Positions 23,749 through 33,652 of a stretch of DNA of 64,000 nucleotides are shown one piece after another. The DNA comes from Micromonospora sp. NBC_00421. GTDB lineage: Bacteria > Actinomycetota > Actinomycetes > Mycobacteriales > Micromonosporaceae. Below the pieces are notes generated by a model. The model had not been told where the DNA came from. It was given only the letters and a program-made list of their open reading frames with translations, and searched no databases. Numbering within the stretch: position 1 is the stretch's first letter; the number at the start of each line of letters is the position of its first letter. The DNA is taken from contig NZ_CP107929.1 in the NCBI RefSeq assembly GCF_036017915.1, forward strand, positions 4,778,001 through 4,842,000, in the 5' to 3' direction. The position numbers were made by a program, and so were the translations under genes.

Positions 23749-24548
23749 CCGGCCGATCGGTCGGTGCCGAGCTGGCCGTACGACTCGGCAGGGCCGCGGC
23801 GGTCTCCCTGGTCGCCGGGACGATCGGCGGCGCGGCGGTGCTCGCCGGCCAGGCAGTGGCGGCCCGCAACCGCGAGTACGCCCAGCCCGAGCTGGGCCTG
23901 GCGCTACGGGCCACGGTCGGCCGGGTCGGCGCCCCACCGCTGCGGCTGGTGCTGCTCGGCGACTCCTCGGCGCTCGGCGTCGGGGTGGCCCGCTTCGACG
24001 AGACGGTCGGCGGGCAGCTCGCCCACCTGCTGGCCGAGGGGCCGACCGGCCGTCGGGTGCACCTGTCCAGCGTGGGCGTCTCCGGTTCCCGCTCCACCGA
24101 CCTGGCGACCCAGGTGGCCCGGGCGCTGCTCGGTGACCGGCCGGACGTCGCGGTGGTGCTGATCGGGGCGAACGACGCCACGGCCATGCGCAGCCCCGGC
24201 GAGTCGGGGGCGCACCTCGCCTCGGCGGTACGCCGGCTGCGGGAGGCCGGGGCCGAGGTCGTCGTCGGCACCTGCCCGGACCTGGGTGCGGTACGCGCGG
24301 TGGCCCCGCCGTTGCGGCAGCTGATCGGCTGGTCGGGCCGGCGGGTCGCCCGGGCCCAGACCGCCGCCGTGCTCGACGCCGGCGGCACCGTCGTCGACCT
24401 GGGCACGGAGACCGGGCCGGTGTTCCGGGCCGACGCCGGGACGCTGTGCCACGACGGCTTCCACCCCTCGGCCGACGGTTACCGGGTGTGGGCGCACGCC
24501 CTGCTGCCGGCGGTCGCCGCCGCCGCCAACGTCGCCTCCCGGCACTGA
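23745..24548 (+). CDS. Second SGNH/GDSL hydrolase
   Basis: A 267-residue protein paralogous to the preceding one. It has an N-terminal hydrophobic segment (AAVSLVAGTIGGAAVLAG), block I LLGDSSALG, block III LIGANDAT (Ala replaces the usual Gly before Asn-Asp) and block V CHDGFHPSADGY. It lacks the long disordered tail of its neighbour. The start is the GTG at 23745, coupled to the mini-ORF. Probably a membrane-tethered lipase/esterase or cell-envelope deacylase; substrate unknown. The tandem pair probably arose by gene duplication. Confidence 0.9.
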   Translation: MTGRSVGAELAVRLGRAAAVSLVAGTIGGAAVLAGQAVAARNREYAQPELGLALRATVGRVGAPPLRLVLLGDSSALGVGVARFDETVGGQLAHLLAEGPTGRRVHLSSVGVSGSRSTDLATQVARALLGDRPDVAVVLIGANDATAMRSPGESGAHLASAVRRLREAGAEVVVGTCPDLGAVRAVAPPLRQLIGWSGRRVARAQTAAVLDAGGTVVDLGTETGPVFRADAGTLCHDGFHPSADGYRVWAHALLPAVAAAANVASRH

Positions 24549-24640
24549 CCGGCCCCGGTCCACCCCGCCGGTCCACCCCACCGGTCCGGCCGGCGGGTCA
24601 CCCGGGTGACATTTCCCGCTGGTCGGCCTGCTTCCGCGCC

Positions 24641-24667
24641 AAGTTACCGTCAAGTTAACGTTGGTTC
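24641..24667 (+). promoter_or_regulatory. Thiolase promoter with 11-bp direct repeat
   Basis: AAGTTACCGTC and AAGTTAACGTT stand in tandem (24641-24651 and 24652-24662), an operator-like direct repeat at one helical turn. TAACGT (24656-24661) could be a -10 box, which would start transcription near the ATG at 24668. No ribosome site is seen, so a leaderless message is possible. Confidence 0.45.
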
Positions 24668-25930
24668 ATGCCGATTGAGTCGTCCCGCGACGCCGTCATC
24701 GTCGCCACCGCCCGGTCCCCCATCGGCCGCGCGTTCAAGGGTTCGCTGCGCGAGGTCCGCCCGGACGATCTCGCCGCCACCATCGTCCAGGCCGCGCTGG
24801 ACAAGGTTCCCGGGCTCGACCCCACCACGATCGACGACCTCTACCTCGGGTGCGGGCTGCCCGGCGGCGAGCAGGGCTTCAACCTGGCCCGGGTGGTCGC
24901 CACCCTGATGGGCCTGGACGGCCTGCCCGGTGCCACGCTGACCCGCTACTGCGCGTCGTCGTTGCAGACCACCCGGATGGCGATGCACGCGATCCGGGCC
25001 GGTGAGGGCGACGTCTTCGTCTCCGCCGGTGTCGAGATGGTCTCCCGGTACGCCCGGGGCAACTCCGACACCCTGCCGCCCGAGGCGCAGGCGCTGGTCG
25101 GCGGCGGCTGGGAGAATCCGCGCTTCGCCGAGGCCCGGCAGCGTTCCACGGCCCGCGCGCAGGCAGGTGCCGAGGTGTGGACCGACCCGCGCGAGGCCGG
25201 TCAACTCCCCGACGTCTACCTGGCCATGGGGCAGACCGCGGAGAACCTGGCCCAGGTGTACGACGTCACCCGGGAGGAGATGGACGCGTTCGGCGTCCGC
25301 AGCCAGAACCTCGCCGAGAAGGCCATCGCCGACGGCTTCTGGGCCCGCGAGATCACCCCGGTCGACACGCCGGACGGCACGGTGGTGGCCACCGACGACG
25401 GCCCCCGTGCCGGGGTCACCCCGGAGGCGGTGGCCGGGCTGAAGCCGGTCTTCCGCCCGGACGGGCGGATCACCGCCGGCAACTGCTGCCCGCTCAACGA
25501 CGGTGCCGCGGCCGTGGTGGTGATGAGCGCCCAGCGGGCCGACGAGTTGGGGCTCACCCCGTTGGCCCGGATCGTCTCCACAGGCGTCACCGCCCTGTCG
25601 CCGGAGATCATGGGCCTCGGCCCGGTCGAGGCGTCCCGGCAGGCGCTGCGCCGGGCCGGGATGACGGTGGACGACGTCGACCTGGTCGAGATCAACGAGG
25701 CGTTCGCCGCCCAGGTGATCCCGTCGTACCGGCAGCTCGGCATCCCGGAGGAGAAGGTCAACGTGATGGGCGGGGCGATCGCCGTCGGCCACCCGTTCGG
25801 CATGACCGGCGCCCGGATCACCGGCACCCTGCTCAACGCCCTGCAGTGGCACGACCGGACCGTCGGCCTGGAGACCATGTGCGTCGGCGGCGGTCAGGGC
25901 ATGGCGATGGTGCTCGAACGGCTGAGCTGA
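24668..25930 (+). CDS. Acetyl-CoA C-acetyltransferase (thiolase)
   Basis: A 420-residue thiolase catalysing beta-ketoacyl-CoA cleavage or acetyl-CoA condensation. The nucleophilic cysteine is in YCASSLQTT (about residue 96), with NEAFAAQ, GHPFGMTGAR (His and the oxyanion region) and the proton-shuttle cysteine in MCVGGGQGMA. It corresponds in position to the thiolase (fadA3, Rv1074c) near cbs in M. tuberculosis. No acyl-CoA dehydrogenase or hydratase gene is adjacent, so its pathway is not shown here. The ATG at 24668 has no clear ribosome site. Confidence 0.95.
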   Translation: MPIESSRDAVIVATARSPIGRAFKGSLREVRPDDLAATIVQAALDKVPGLDPTTIDDLYLGCGLPGGEQGFNLARVVATLMGLDGLPGATLTRYCASSLQTTRMAMHAIRAGEGDVFVSAGVEMVSRYARGNSDTLPPEAQALVGGGWENPRFAEARQRSTARAQAGAEVWTDPREAGQLPDVYLAMGQTAENLAQVYDVTREEMDAFGVRSQNLAEKAIADGFWAREITPVDTPDGTVVATDDGPRAGVTPEAVAGLKPVFRPDGRITAGNCCPLNDGAAAVVVMSAQRADELGLTPLARIVSTGVTALSPEIMGLGPVEASRQALRRAGMTVDDVDLVEINEAFAAQVIPSYRQLGIPEEKVNVMGGAIAVGHPFGMTGARITGTLLNALQWHDRTVGLETMCVGGGQGMAMVLERLS

Positions 25931-26042
25931 GCCCGTCCGCTTCCGCCCGGGCGGTCCCCGACCACCACCGCTCCCGCCCGGCGGCCCCGACCACACCACG
26001 CACGGCTGGTTCGTCGACCGGGCACCCGGGTATCGGACCCTC

Positions 26043-27587
26043 ATGGTGACCACGGTGGAACGCGAGCGCAAGTTCTCCGGGACCGAGGGATTCCGGCTGC
26101 CCGACCTGACCGGATGCGGTGACGTGGTGACGGTGTCCGACGTCACCGTCCTCGAACTGGACGCGACCTACCTCGACACCGACGACCTGCGGTTGGCGCG
26201 TAGCGGCTTCGCGCTGCGCCGGCGTTCCGGGGGGCACGACGCGGGCTGGCACCTGAAGGTCGGCGCGGCCGGCGGTGACCGCACCGAATACCAGGTGCCG
26301 GCCGGCACGCCGGACGACGGGCCGCCGGCCGAACTGGTGGCCCGGTACCGGGCTGCGGCCCGGGGTCGGCCGGTAGCGCCGGCCGCGCGGGTCAGCACCG
26401 TCCGACACGAGCGCCGGCTACTCGACGCCGCTGGGCGGGTGCTCGCCGAGGTCGCCGAGGACACCGTCGAGGCGCGGGATCTGGTCACCGGGGAACGGCA
26501 GCGCTGGCAGGAGATCGAGGTGGAACTGGTCGACGGTGACGACGCCCTGCTCGACGCGGTCGCGCGACGGCTCCGCCGGGCAGGGGCCCGTCCGGTGCCC
26601 GGGTCCAAGTCGCACCGGGCCCTGGCCGCCCGCCTCGCCGCCGCCCGGACCGCAGCCGCCCCCGGTACGGGGGACGCCGGGCCGCGACGACGGCGCGACC
26701 GCCGGGGGGCCGGTGCCGGCGGGACCGCCGTCCTCGGGTACCTGGCCGCACAGCGGGACACCGTCGTCGCCCACCACCCCGCCGCCCGGGAGGGCGACTA
26801 CGACGCGGTGCACGACATGCGGGTGGCCATCCGGCGGCTACGGTCGACCCTGCGTACCTTCCGGGGCCTCTGGGAGCGGCGGGAGAGCGAGCAGGTACGC
26901 GCCGAGTTGGGCGGGCTGGGCCGGAAGCTCGGGGCGGTGCGGGACGTGCAGGTGATGGCGGCCCGGCTGACCGACGCGGTACACGCCGAGCCGGCCGAAC
27001 TCGTGCCCGGCCCGGTCGCCGCGCGGATCACGGCGCACTTCGCTGCCGAGGAGGCGGCAGCCGTGGCCGAGCTACGCGCCGCCCTCGACGGGGAACACTG
27101 GACCGGTCTGTTGGTCCGGCTCGACGCACTGGTCGAGGAGCAACCCGTCCGGCGGGCCGGCCGACGCTGGGTCCTCCGCCGGGTGCACCGGGCAGTACGA
27201 CGGGCCGACGACCGGCTGGACCGGGCGATGGGGAACGGCCGGGGTGGCACAGCGGACGACCCGGCGTTGCACGAGGCCCGCAAGGCGTACAAGCGGGCCC
27301 GGTACGCCGTCGAGGTGGTCGAGCCGACGGTGGGGGATCCGGCGGCCGACCTGGTACGCCGGTTCAAGCGGTTGCAGAACCTGCTCGGCGCGCACCAGGA
27401 CTCGGTGCCGACCCGTGAGGCGCTGCGCCGGGTGGCGCTGCGGGCGTACGCCGACGGGGAGAACACCTTCAGCTACGGGCTGCTGTACGCCCGGCAGGCG
27501 ACCACCGCCGACCGGGAACTGGACGGGCTCGACCAGGCCCGGGACCGGTCCCGACGCGGCAGGGTACGACGCTGGCTGGAGCCGTGA
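26043..27587 (+). CDS. CYTH and CHAD domain protein
   Basis: A 514-residue fusion. The N-terminal CYTH domain starts with the ExExK signature (VERERKFSG) and contains the Arg/Lys/Glu-rich tunnel strands that bind triphosphates (RNA triphosphatase/inorganic triphosphatase fold). The C-terminal CHAD domain shows its histidine motifs in AVHDMRVAIRRLRSTLRTF (about residue 255) and ALHEARKAYKRARYAVE (about 410). CHAD domains bind inorganic polyphosphate, so a role in polyphosphate handling is likely; ppx lies 12 kb away but is not linked. The linker near residues 200-230 is Arg/Gly-rich. Complete. Confidence 0.92.
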   Translation: MVTTVERERKFSGTEGFRLPDLTGCGDVVTVSDVTVLELDATYLDTDDLRLARSGFALRRRSGGHDAGWHLKVGAAGGDRTEYQVPAGTPDDGPPAELVARYRAAARGRPVAPAARVSTVRHERRLLDAAGRVLAEVAEDTVEARDLVTGERQRWQEIEVELVDGDDALLDAVARRLRRAGARPVPGSKSHRALAARLAAARTAAAPGTGDAGPRRRRDRRGAGAGGTAVLGYLAAQRDTVVAHHPAAREGDYDAVHDMRVAIRRLRSTLRTFRGLWERRESEQVRAELGGLGRKLGAVRDVQVMAARLTDAVHAEPAELVPGPVAARITAHFAAEEAAAVAELRAALDGEHWTGLLVRLDALVEEQPVRRAGRRWVLRRVHRAVRRADDRLDRAMGNGRGGTADDPALHEARKAYKRARYAVEVVEPTVGDPAADLVRRFKRLQNLLGAHQDSVPTREALRRVALRAYADGENTFSYGLLYARQATTADRELDGLDQARDRSRRGRVRRWLEP

Positions 27588-27654
27588 CGCCCCCGCCCAC
27601 GGGGTGGGATGTCACGCGGATCGCCCCCGTTCACCGCCCGCTCCCGCCGGGTGT

Positions 27655-27975
27655 CTACAGCACGCTGCGGGTCGCGGTCACCGTGGCGGCGGCCCCGGCC
27701 AGCACCGCCGCCGGCGAGCCGGCGGCGACCAGATCCGCCGCGACCACCCGGAGCTGGTCGGGCAGCGCCATCGGATGCGCCAGCCGGGGTACGTCCCGCC
27801 GTGGCTCACCCTCCGCGTCGGCGGCCAGGTCGGCGATCTCCTGCACCAGCCGGTGCACCAGGTCGGCGCGGGACACGTTGCCGCCCTCGGCGACCGCCGC
27901 CCAGCGCGGCTGCTGCCAGTGGCCCACCTGACGGACCAGCAACGCCACCGCCCGGTCCAACTCCGCTGCGCTCAT
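27655..27975 (-). CDS. Conserved hypothetical protein
   Basis: A protein of 106 residues, mainly helical and alanine-rich, beginning MSAAELDRAVALLVRQVGHW. No transmembrane segment, cysteines or catalytic motifs stand out. Codon use in this frame is strongly biased toward G/C third positions and the ATG is clear, so I take it as real. It is 68 bp convergent to the CYTH-CHAD gene. Function unknown. Confidence 0.6.
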   Translation of the reverse strand: MSAAELDRAVALLVRQVGHWQQPRWAAVAEGGNVSRADLVHRLVQEIADLAADAEGEPRRDVPRLAHPMALPDQLRVVAADLVAAGSPAAVLAGAAATVTATRSVL

Positions 27976-28072
27976 CGTCGGCGAGTCTACGCACCACCGG
28001 GCCGACAGGCGGTGCGGAACCGACGCCGGACGCCCCCCGACCCGGGCACCGGGGCGGCGTCCGGACAGACGA

Positions 28073-28111
28073 CGACGCCCGCCGCCGCAGGGATCGCGGT
28101 GGCGGGCGTCG
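28073..28111 (-). terminator. Hairpin terminator after the BI-1 family gene
   Basis: An 11-bp perfect stem (CGACGCCCGCC at 28073-28083 with 28101-28111) and an inner CCGC/GCGG helix, 12 bp beyond the stop codon of the minus-strand gene at 28124. Confidence 0.75.
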
Positions 28112-28123
28112 GGTGCGAGATCG

Positions 28124-28945
28124 TCAGTCGTCGCCCTGGAAGTAGCTGATCAGGCGGAGCATCTCCAGGTAGAGCCAGACCAGGCTGACCACGATGCCGA
28201 ACGCGGCCGTCCAGGAGTAGCGGGCCGGCAGCCCCATCCGGACGCCGTCCTCGACCTCCTTGAAGCTGAGCACGAAGCTCAGCGAGGCGACCACGATGCA
28301 GACCAGGCTGAACCCGATGGCCAGCGGGCTGCCGTCGCGCAGGCCGGTGTTGACCCCGAACAGGGCCAGCACGAAGTTGATCAGCATGACGGCGAAGAGG
28401 CCCGCCATCACGGCGATCATGCCCTTGACGAACTTGGGGGTGGCCCGGATGACCCGCGCCTTGTAGAGCATGGTCATCACGAAGAAGACGCCGAAGGTGG
28501 CGACCACGGCCTGGAGCACGATGCCCTGGTAGGCCGTCTCGTAGACCTTGCTGACCAGGCCGACGAACGCGCCCTCGACGATCGCGTACGCGACGACCAG
28601 CGCCGGGTTGGCGACCCGGGAGAACGAGATGATCAGGCCGAGGACCAGGCCGACCATCGCCGCCCCGATCCAGGCGACGCCGAGCACCGAATCCGGCACC
28701 ACGATCCAGGCCGCGGCGGCGGAGACGCCGAGGATGGCCAGGAGGGTGACGGTCTTGACGACGACGTCGTCGAGGGTCATCGTGCCGGACACCGTCGGGG
28801 CGACCGGGGAACCCGGCTGACCCGGATACTGCTGGGGAATGCCGGGCTGTCCGTAACCGTACGGCCCGGGCTGGGCGTACCCGGCGGACCGCTCCCGCTC
28901 GGCCGCCTGGCCGAGCCGGGCGAGCACCGGGTTCGAGGTCTTCAC
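28124..28945 (-). CDS. Bax inhibitor-1 / YccA family membrane protein
   Basis: A 273-residue integral membrane protein. A Tyr/Gly/Pro/Gln-rich cytoplasmic N-terminus (about residues 20-50) precedes seven hydrophobic segments, ending in an EMLRLISYFQGDD tail. This is the pattern of actinobacterial BI-1 (TMBIM) proteins, which behave as pH-sensitive calcium leak channels in characterised members; the physiological role here is unknown. The GTG at 28945 has GGGAGG upstream. The gene is monocistronic with its own terminator. Confidence 0.93.
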   Translation of the reverse strand: MKTSNPVLARLGQAAERERSAGYAQPGPYGYGQPGIPQQYPGQPGSPVAPTVSGTMTLDDVVVKTVTLLAILGVSAAAAWIVVPDSVLGVAWIGAAMVGLVLGLIISFSRVANPALVVAYAIVEGAFVGLVSKVYETAYQGIVLQAVVATFGVFFVMTMLYKARVIRATPKFVKGMIAVMAGLFAVMLINFVLALFGVNTGLRDGSPLAIGFSLVCIVVASLSFVLSFKEVEDGVRMGLPARYSWTAAFGIVVSLVWLYLEMLRLISYFQGDD

Positions 28946-29053
28946 TGTCTCAGGCCTCCCTCAGGGGGTCAGTCGCACGCAAACGTGCACTCCCAGGGTA
29001 AACGGCCGGGTGCCACAGGCGACGACCGGGACGCTGTGGGAAAGCTGAGAGTG

Positions 29054-29137
29054 TGGTGCCCGGGGCGGGTCTCGAACCCGCACGCCTTGCGGCAGCCGCT
29101 TTTAAGGCGGCCGTGTCTGCCGTTCCACCACCCGGGC
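29054..29137 (-). tRNA. bldA: tRNA-Leu(UAA), decodes UUA (bldA type)
   Basis: Read on the minus strand this folds as a class II tRNA: acceptor GCCCGGG pairs with CCCGGGC, discriminator A and encoded CCA; anticodon stem GCCGC/GCGGC around the loop CTTAAAA, giving anticodon TAA; variable arm GCC-GCAA-GGC; T-stem GCGGG/CCCGC with loop TTCGAGA. It therefore reads the UUA leucine codon, like bldA of Streptomyces, where rarity of UUA makes the tRNA a developmental switch. The copy lies alone, between the BI-1 and NDH-2 genes. Two intact genes in this window (GGDEF-EAL, rnz) contain its codon. Confidence 0.97.
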
Positions 29138-29231
29138 GGGAGCGCGTCGACGCGCGACGGTGCAGTGTCACGGTAACCGTTCCGCGCCGACCCGGCGTAC
29201 CCCCGGGGTGGCGTTCCGGCCGGACGACGAC

Positions 29232-29259
29232 CGCCCCTCCCCGCGACCGGGAAGGGGCG
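29232..29259 (-). terminator. Hairpin terminator after the NDH-2 gene
   Basis: An 11-bp stem with one mismatch (29232-29242 with 29249-29259; CGCCCCT/AGGGGCG) and a 6-nt loop. It lies 20 bp beyond the NDH-2 stop and upstream of the tRNA 5' end, so it could also separate the two transcripts. Confidence 0.65.
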
Positions 29260-29278
29260 ATCGGTGGCGCACCGGCGG

Positions 29279-30625
29279 TCAGGCCGCCTTGCTGGTGATC
29301 GGGATCGGCTGCGACGCCTCCGCGAACTCCTCACGCGGGTCGTGCAGCTGGCCGAGGGCGACCACCTCGCGCTTGAGGAAGAAGGCAAGCGACCAGTCGA
29401 CCACGACCCGGACCTTGCGGTTGAACGACGGGATCCGGCTCATGTGGTACGTCCGGTGCATGAACCAGGCCGGCCAGCCCTTCATCTTGATGCCGTACAC
29501 CTGGGCCACGCCCTTGTGCAGGCCGAGGCTGGCCACGCTGCCGGCGTGCTTGTGCTTGTAGTCGACAGGCTCCCGGCCCCGCACCACAAGCGCGATGTTG
29601 TCGGCCATCCGGGCGGCCTGCCGTACCGCGTGCTGGGCGCTGGGCGAACAGTAGTTGCCCGGCTCCTTGGTCAGGTCCGGTACGGCGGCACAGTCGCCGG
29701 CGCTCCACGCCCCCTCGACCACCCGGTCGCCGTCGACGACCTGGAGGGTGGGCAGGCAGGTGACCCGCCGCCGCTCGTCGCGGGGGAAGTCGGTGCGGTC
29801 CAGCATCGGCGACGGCTTGACGCCGGCCGTCCAGACGATGGTGTCGGAGCGGAAGCTGTCCCCGTCGGAGAGCTTCACCACCCCGTCGACGCAGGATTCC
29901 AGCCGGGTGTCCAGCCGGATGTCCATGTTCCGCTTGAGCAGCTGCTGCACCGTGTAGGCGCCCATGTCCCGGTCGACCTCCGGCAGCACCCGCTGGGTCG
30001 CCTCGACCAGCACCCAGCGCATGTCGTCCGGCTTCAGCTCCGGGTAGTAGCGCAGCGCGTCCCGGGCCATGTCCTCCATCTCGGCCAACGCCTCGATGCC
30101 GGCGTAGCCGCCACCGACGAAGGTGAACGTCAACGCGGACCGGCGGACGTCGGCGTCCTGCGTGGCGGCCGCCACGTCGAGCCGGTCCAGCACGTGGTTG
30201 CGCAGGTAGATGGCCTCACCGATGGTCTTGAACCCGATCCCGTGCTCGTGCAGGCCCGGGATCGGCAGGGTGCGGGACACCGAGCCGGGGGCCACGATCA
30301 CGTGGTCGTACGGGATCTCCCGGGTCGGGCCGGAGATCGGCTGCACCACCGCGGTCCTGCGGCTGTGGTCGATCCGGGTCACCGCGCCCGCGACGACCTT
30401 GCACTTGCGCAACTCACGCCGCAGCGGCACCACGGAGTGCCGGGGCGAGATGTTGCCGGCCGCCGCCTCGGGGAGGAACGGCTGGTACGTCATGTGCGGC
30501 TGCGGGTCGACGACGACGACCTCGGCCTCACGGGAGCTCAGCTTCTTGGACAGGCGCAGAGCGGCGTACAGGCCTACGTGCCCGGCACCCACGACAAGGA
30601 TCCGCTTCGGATTCACGTAGTCCAT
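29279..30625 (-). CDS. ndh: Type II NADH dehydrogenase (NDH-2-like FAD oxidoreductase)
   Basis: A 448-residue two-dinucleotide-fold flavoprotein that passes electrons from NADH to menaquinone without pumping protons. The FAD fold starts ILVVGAGHVGLYAALRL, the NADH fold is TFVGGGYAGIEALAEM (about residue 170), and the ATG-like motif is WSAGDCAAVP before a C-terminal region with aromatic residues (GWPAWFMHRTYHMSRIP) that would sit at the membrane. Actinobacterial members often carry this longer C-terminus. The ATG at 30625 follows GGGGAAAG. Monocistronic, facing the tRNA. Confidence 0.9.
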   Translation of the reverse strand: MDYVNPKRILVVGAGHVGLYAALRLSKKLSSREAEVVVVDPQPHMTYQPFLPEAAAGNISPRHSVVPLRRELRKCKVVAGAVTRIDHSRRTAVVQPISGPTREIPYDHVIVAPGSVSRTLPIPGLHEHGIGFKTIGEAIYLRNHVLDRLDVAAATQDADVRRSALTFTFVGGGYAGIEALAEMEDMARDALRYYPELKPDDMRWVLVEATQRVLPEVDRDMGAYTVQQLLKRNMDIRLDTRLESCVDGVVKLSDGDSFRSDTIVWTAGVKPSPMLDRTDFPRDERRRVTCLPTLQVVDGDRVVEGAWSAGDCAAVPDLTKEPGNYCSPSAQHAVRQAARMADNIALVVRGREPVDYKHKHAGSVASLGLHKGVAQVYGIKMKGWPAWFMHRTYHMSRIPSFNRKVRVVVDWSLAFFLKREVVALGQLHDPREEFAEASQPIPITSKAA

Positions 30626-30708
30626 CTTTCCCCGGGCGGCTGCGATAATCCCGCTCGAGACCCCCTTCTGTGACGGAGCACAACACCTGTGAGCTGCGCA
30701 ACGTCCCG

Positions 30709-31278
30709 CTATCTGCGCCGCAGCAGCCAGCCCAGCAACCCGCTCAGACCCACCGCCACCAGCAGACCGACCACCGTCACGGCCTGGGAACCGTCATCCG
30801 GGCCGAGCTGCCCCGCCCCGGTCAGCAGCACGCCGATCACCGCCGAGGCCAGCACCACCGCACCGGCCCGGGTGAGCCAGCGCAGCACCACGTCCGGGTC
30901 GATCGCCCCGTCGTAGGGCAGCACGGCCGAAAGCGCGCAGAGGGTGTGTCCGAGGTAGAGCAGGGCCGCCACCGCCAACAACCGCCACAGCGCGATCGGA
31001 CGGTCGTAACCGGCCGAGGCGAACACCCAACCGGCCACCGTGACCAGCGCGGCGAAGGTCGGCCAGAACCGGCGCGGCGCCACCGCCGGCAACACCGCCA
31101 CCACCGTCAGCGCGAGCAACGACCGGGCGTCGAACAGCTCCACCGGGTACGCCAGCAGCAGACCGGCCAGCACCACCAGGAAGACGGCACCGCGCACCAG
31201 CAGCGGCAACAGCGTCACCCGGCGGACGACCGTCCGCACCACCCTGAGCCGCTCCCCGACGGCGTCCACCGCGCTCAC
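30709..31278 (-). CDS. Multi-pass membrane protein of the MoxR-DUF58 operon
   Basis: A 189-residue protein with five or six hydrophobic helices (for example VRGAVFLVVLAGLLLAYPV and the C-terminal VVGLLVAVGLSGLLGWLL) and an arginine cap LLRRR. The GTG at 31278 overlaps the DUF58 stop by 4 bp, so it is the last cistron of the moxR operon. It belongs to no family I can name; its position suggests an accessory membrane component of the MoxR complex. Confidence 0.8.
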   Translation of the reverse strand: MSAVDAVGERLRVVRTVVRRVTLLPLLVRGAVFLVVLAGLLLAYPVELFDARSLLALTVVAVLPAVAPRRFWPTFAALVTVAGWVFASAGYDRPIALWRLLAVAALLYLGHTLCALSAVLPYDGAIDPDVVLRWLTRAGAVVLASAVIGVLLTGAGQLGPDDGSQAVTVVGLLVAVGLSGLLGWLLRRR

Positions 31279-32639
31279 CGGCCACCGACCCGGGGAGCGG
31301 TCGCCAGTCGGGCGACGTCCCGCAGCACCTGGTCGAGGCTGCCGGCACCGGCCCAACCCACCACCGGCACGCCGTGCTCCCGGAGCTGACCGATCATCGT
31401 GTCCCGGTCCAGCCGCCACAGCCGGTACGCCACCGGCGCCCAGCCCCGGTTGCCGGGCGGGGCGAGGTCGGTCGGCAGGGTGTCCACCGCCACCACGAAA
31501 CGTCCGCCCCGGGCCAGCCGGGCCAGCATCTGCGCGGACCGCTCGTCGAGCAGCGGGGTGAGCACCACCACAAGGGCGTCGGCGGAGAGCACCTGCGGGC
31601 CGAAGACCTGGTCGTACGGCTCGTGCGGGGAGGACTCGGCGTGCACGTCGAGCAGCCATTCCAGCACGGTCAGGTACTGCCGGCGACCGGTGGCCGGACG
31701 CAGTCGACGGGCCGCCGGACCGTACTCCAGCAGGGCCACCCGGTCACCCCGGTGCAGGTAGTGCTCGGCGATCGCGGCGGCGGCCCGGACCGTGGTGTCC
31801 AGCACGGACGCCGCACCGGCCACCCCGCCGGAGCGGCCCGCCTCGGCCAGCACGTCGAGCAGGACGACCACCTCGGCGTCCCGGTCGGACAGGGTGGACG
31901 CCACGTGCAACTGCCGGGTCCGCAGCGACACCCGCCAGTCGATCCGGCGCAGCCGGTCCCCCGGCCCGAAGACCCGTACCCCGGCCAGCTCGCCGCCCTC
32001 CCCCGGTCGTCGGGAGTGGTGCGCGCCGACCAGCCCGGCGGCCCGGGGCATCGCCTCCACCGCCTCGAACGGCTCGGTCTTCGGGTAGACCCGCATCCGC
32101 ACCGGCTCGGTGAGCACCGCCCGGGAGACCAGCAGCCCGTCGGCGGCGGCGGCGCGGGCACCGGCCGGGCCGATCGGGTGCCGGCCCCAGCGCAGCGCGG
32201 TACCGGCCAGCTCCAGGTCGACGGCGGTGCCGGTGGACAGCGAGGTGACGAAGGGCCGGTCCGCGCCACCGGTGCGGCTGACGTCCAGCCCGAGCCCGCC
32301 GAAGCCGGCCCGCCGTACCCGCAGCCACGGTGAGATCCGGGTCCGGACCACCACCACGTCGTACGGCACGACGTCCGGGTTGCCCACCACCACGGCACCG
32401 GCCAGCTCGCCGCCCTCGACCAGTTGGGCGTCCGAGGCGGTGATCTCCAACTGCGGTGCGGCGACGGGCCGGCGGCGCAGCGCGTACGCGGTGCCGAGCG
32501 CGAACGGCGTGGCCAGCACGACCAGGTCGACCCGGCCGAGCAGCACGGCGGCGATCAGCAGCAACCCGGTGAGCAACACCGCCCGGCCGAGCGCCCAGGT
32601 GGGCGACCAGCCCGCCGTCGGCTCCTGACGGTCAGGCAC
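31275..32639 (-). CDS. DUF58 domain protein
   Basis: A 454-residue protein with two transmembrane helices at the N-terminus (AVLLTGLLLIAAVLLGRVD and the following one), a beta-rich middle, and the DUF58 motif FGPGDRLRRIDWRVS near residue 240. It then has a von Willebrand A-like region with AEVVVLLDVLAEAG and ALVVVLTPLLDE. DUF58 proteins are partners of MoxR AAA+ ATPases, which are thought to assemble or activate metal-dependent vWA proteins. The GTG at 32639 is 5 bp after the moxR stop. The ribosome site is weak, consistent with coupling. Confidence 0.9.
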   Translation of the reverse strand: MPDRQEPTAGWSPTWALGRAVLLTGLLLIAAVLLGRVDLVVLATPFALGTAYALRRRPVAAPQLEITASDAQLVEGGELAGAVVVGNPDVVPYDVVVVRTRISPWLRVRRAGFGGLGLDVSRTGGADRPFVTSLSTGTAVDLELAGTALRWGRHPIGPAGARAAAADGLLVSRAVLTEPVRMRVYPKTEPFEAVEAMPRAAGLVGAHHSRRPGEGGELAGVRVFGPGDRLRRIDWRVSLRTRQLHVASTLSDRDAEVVVLLDVLAEAGRSGGVAGAASVLDTTVRAAAAIAEHYLHRGDRVALLEYGPAARRLRPATGRRQYLTVLEWLLDVHAESSPHEPYDQVFGPQVLSADALVVVLTPLLDERSAQMLARLARGGRFVVAVDTLPTDLAPPGNRGWAPVAYRLWRLDRDTMIGQLREHGVPVVGWAGAGSLDQVLRDVARLATAPRVGGR

Positions 32640-32644
32640 GACGA

Positions 32645-33651
<1,007 letters not shown>

Positions 33652-33652
<1 letters not shown>

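Noticed and set aside
29101..29110. Short T-rich run near the tRNA as a promoter or terminator
   Set aside because: The run is the anticodon loop of the tRNA itself.
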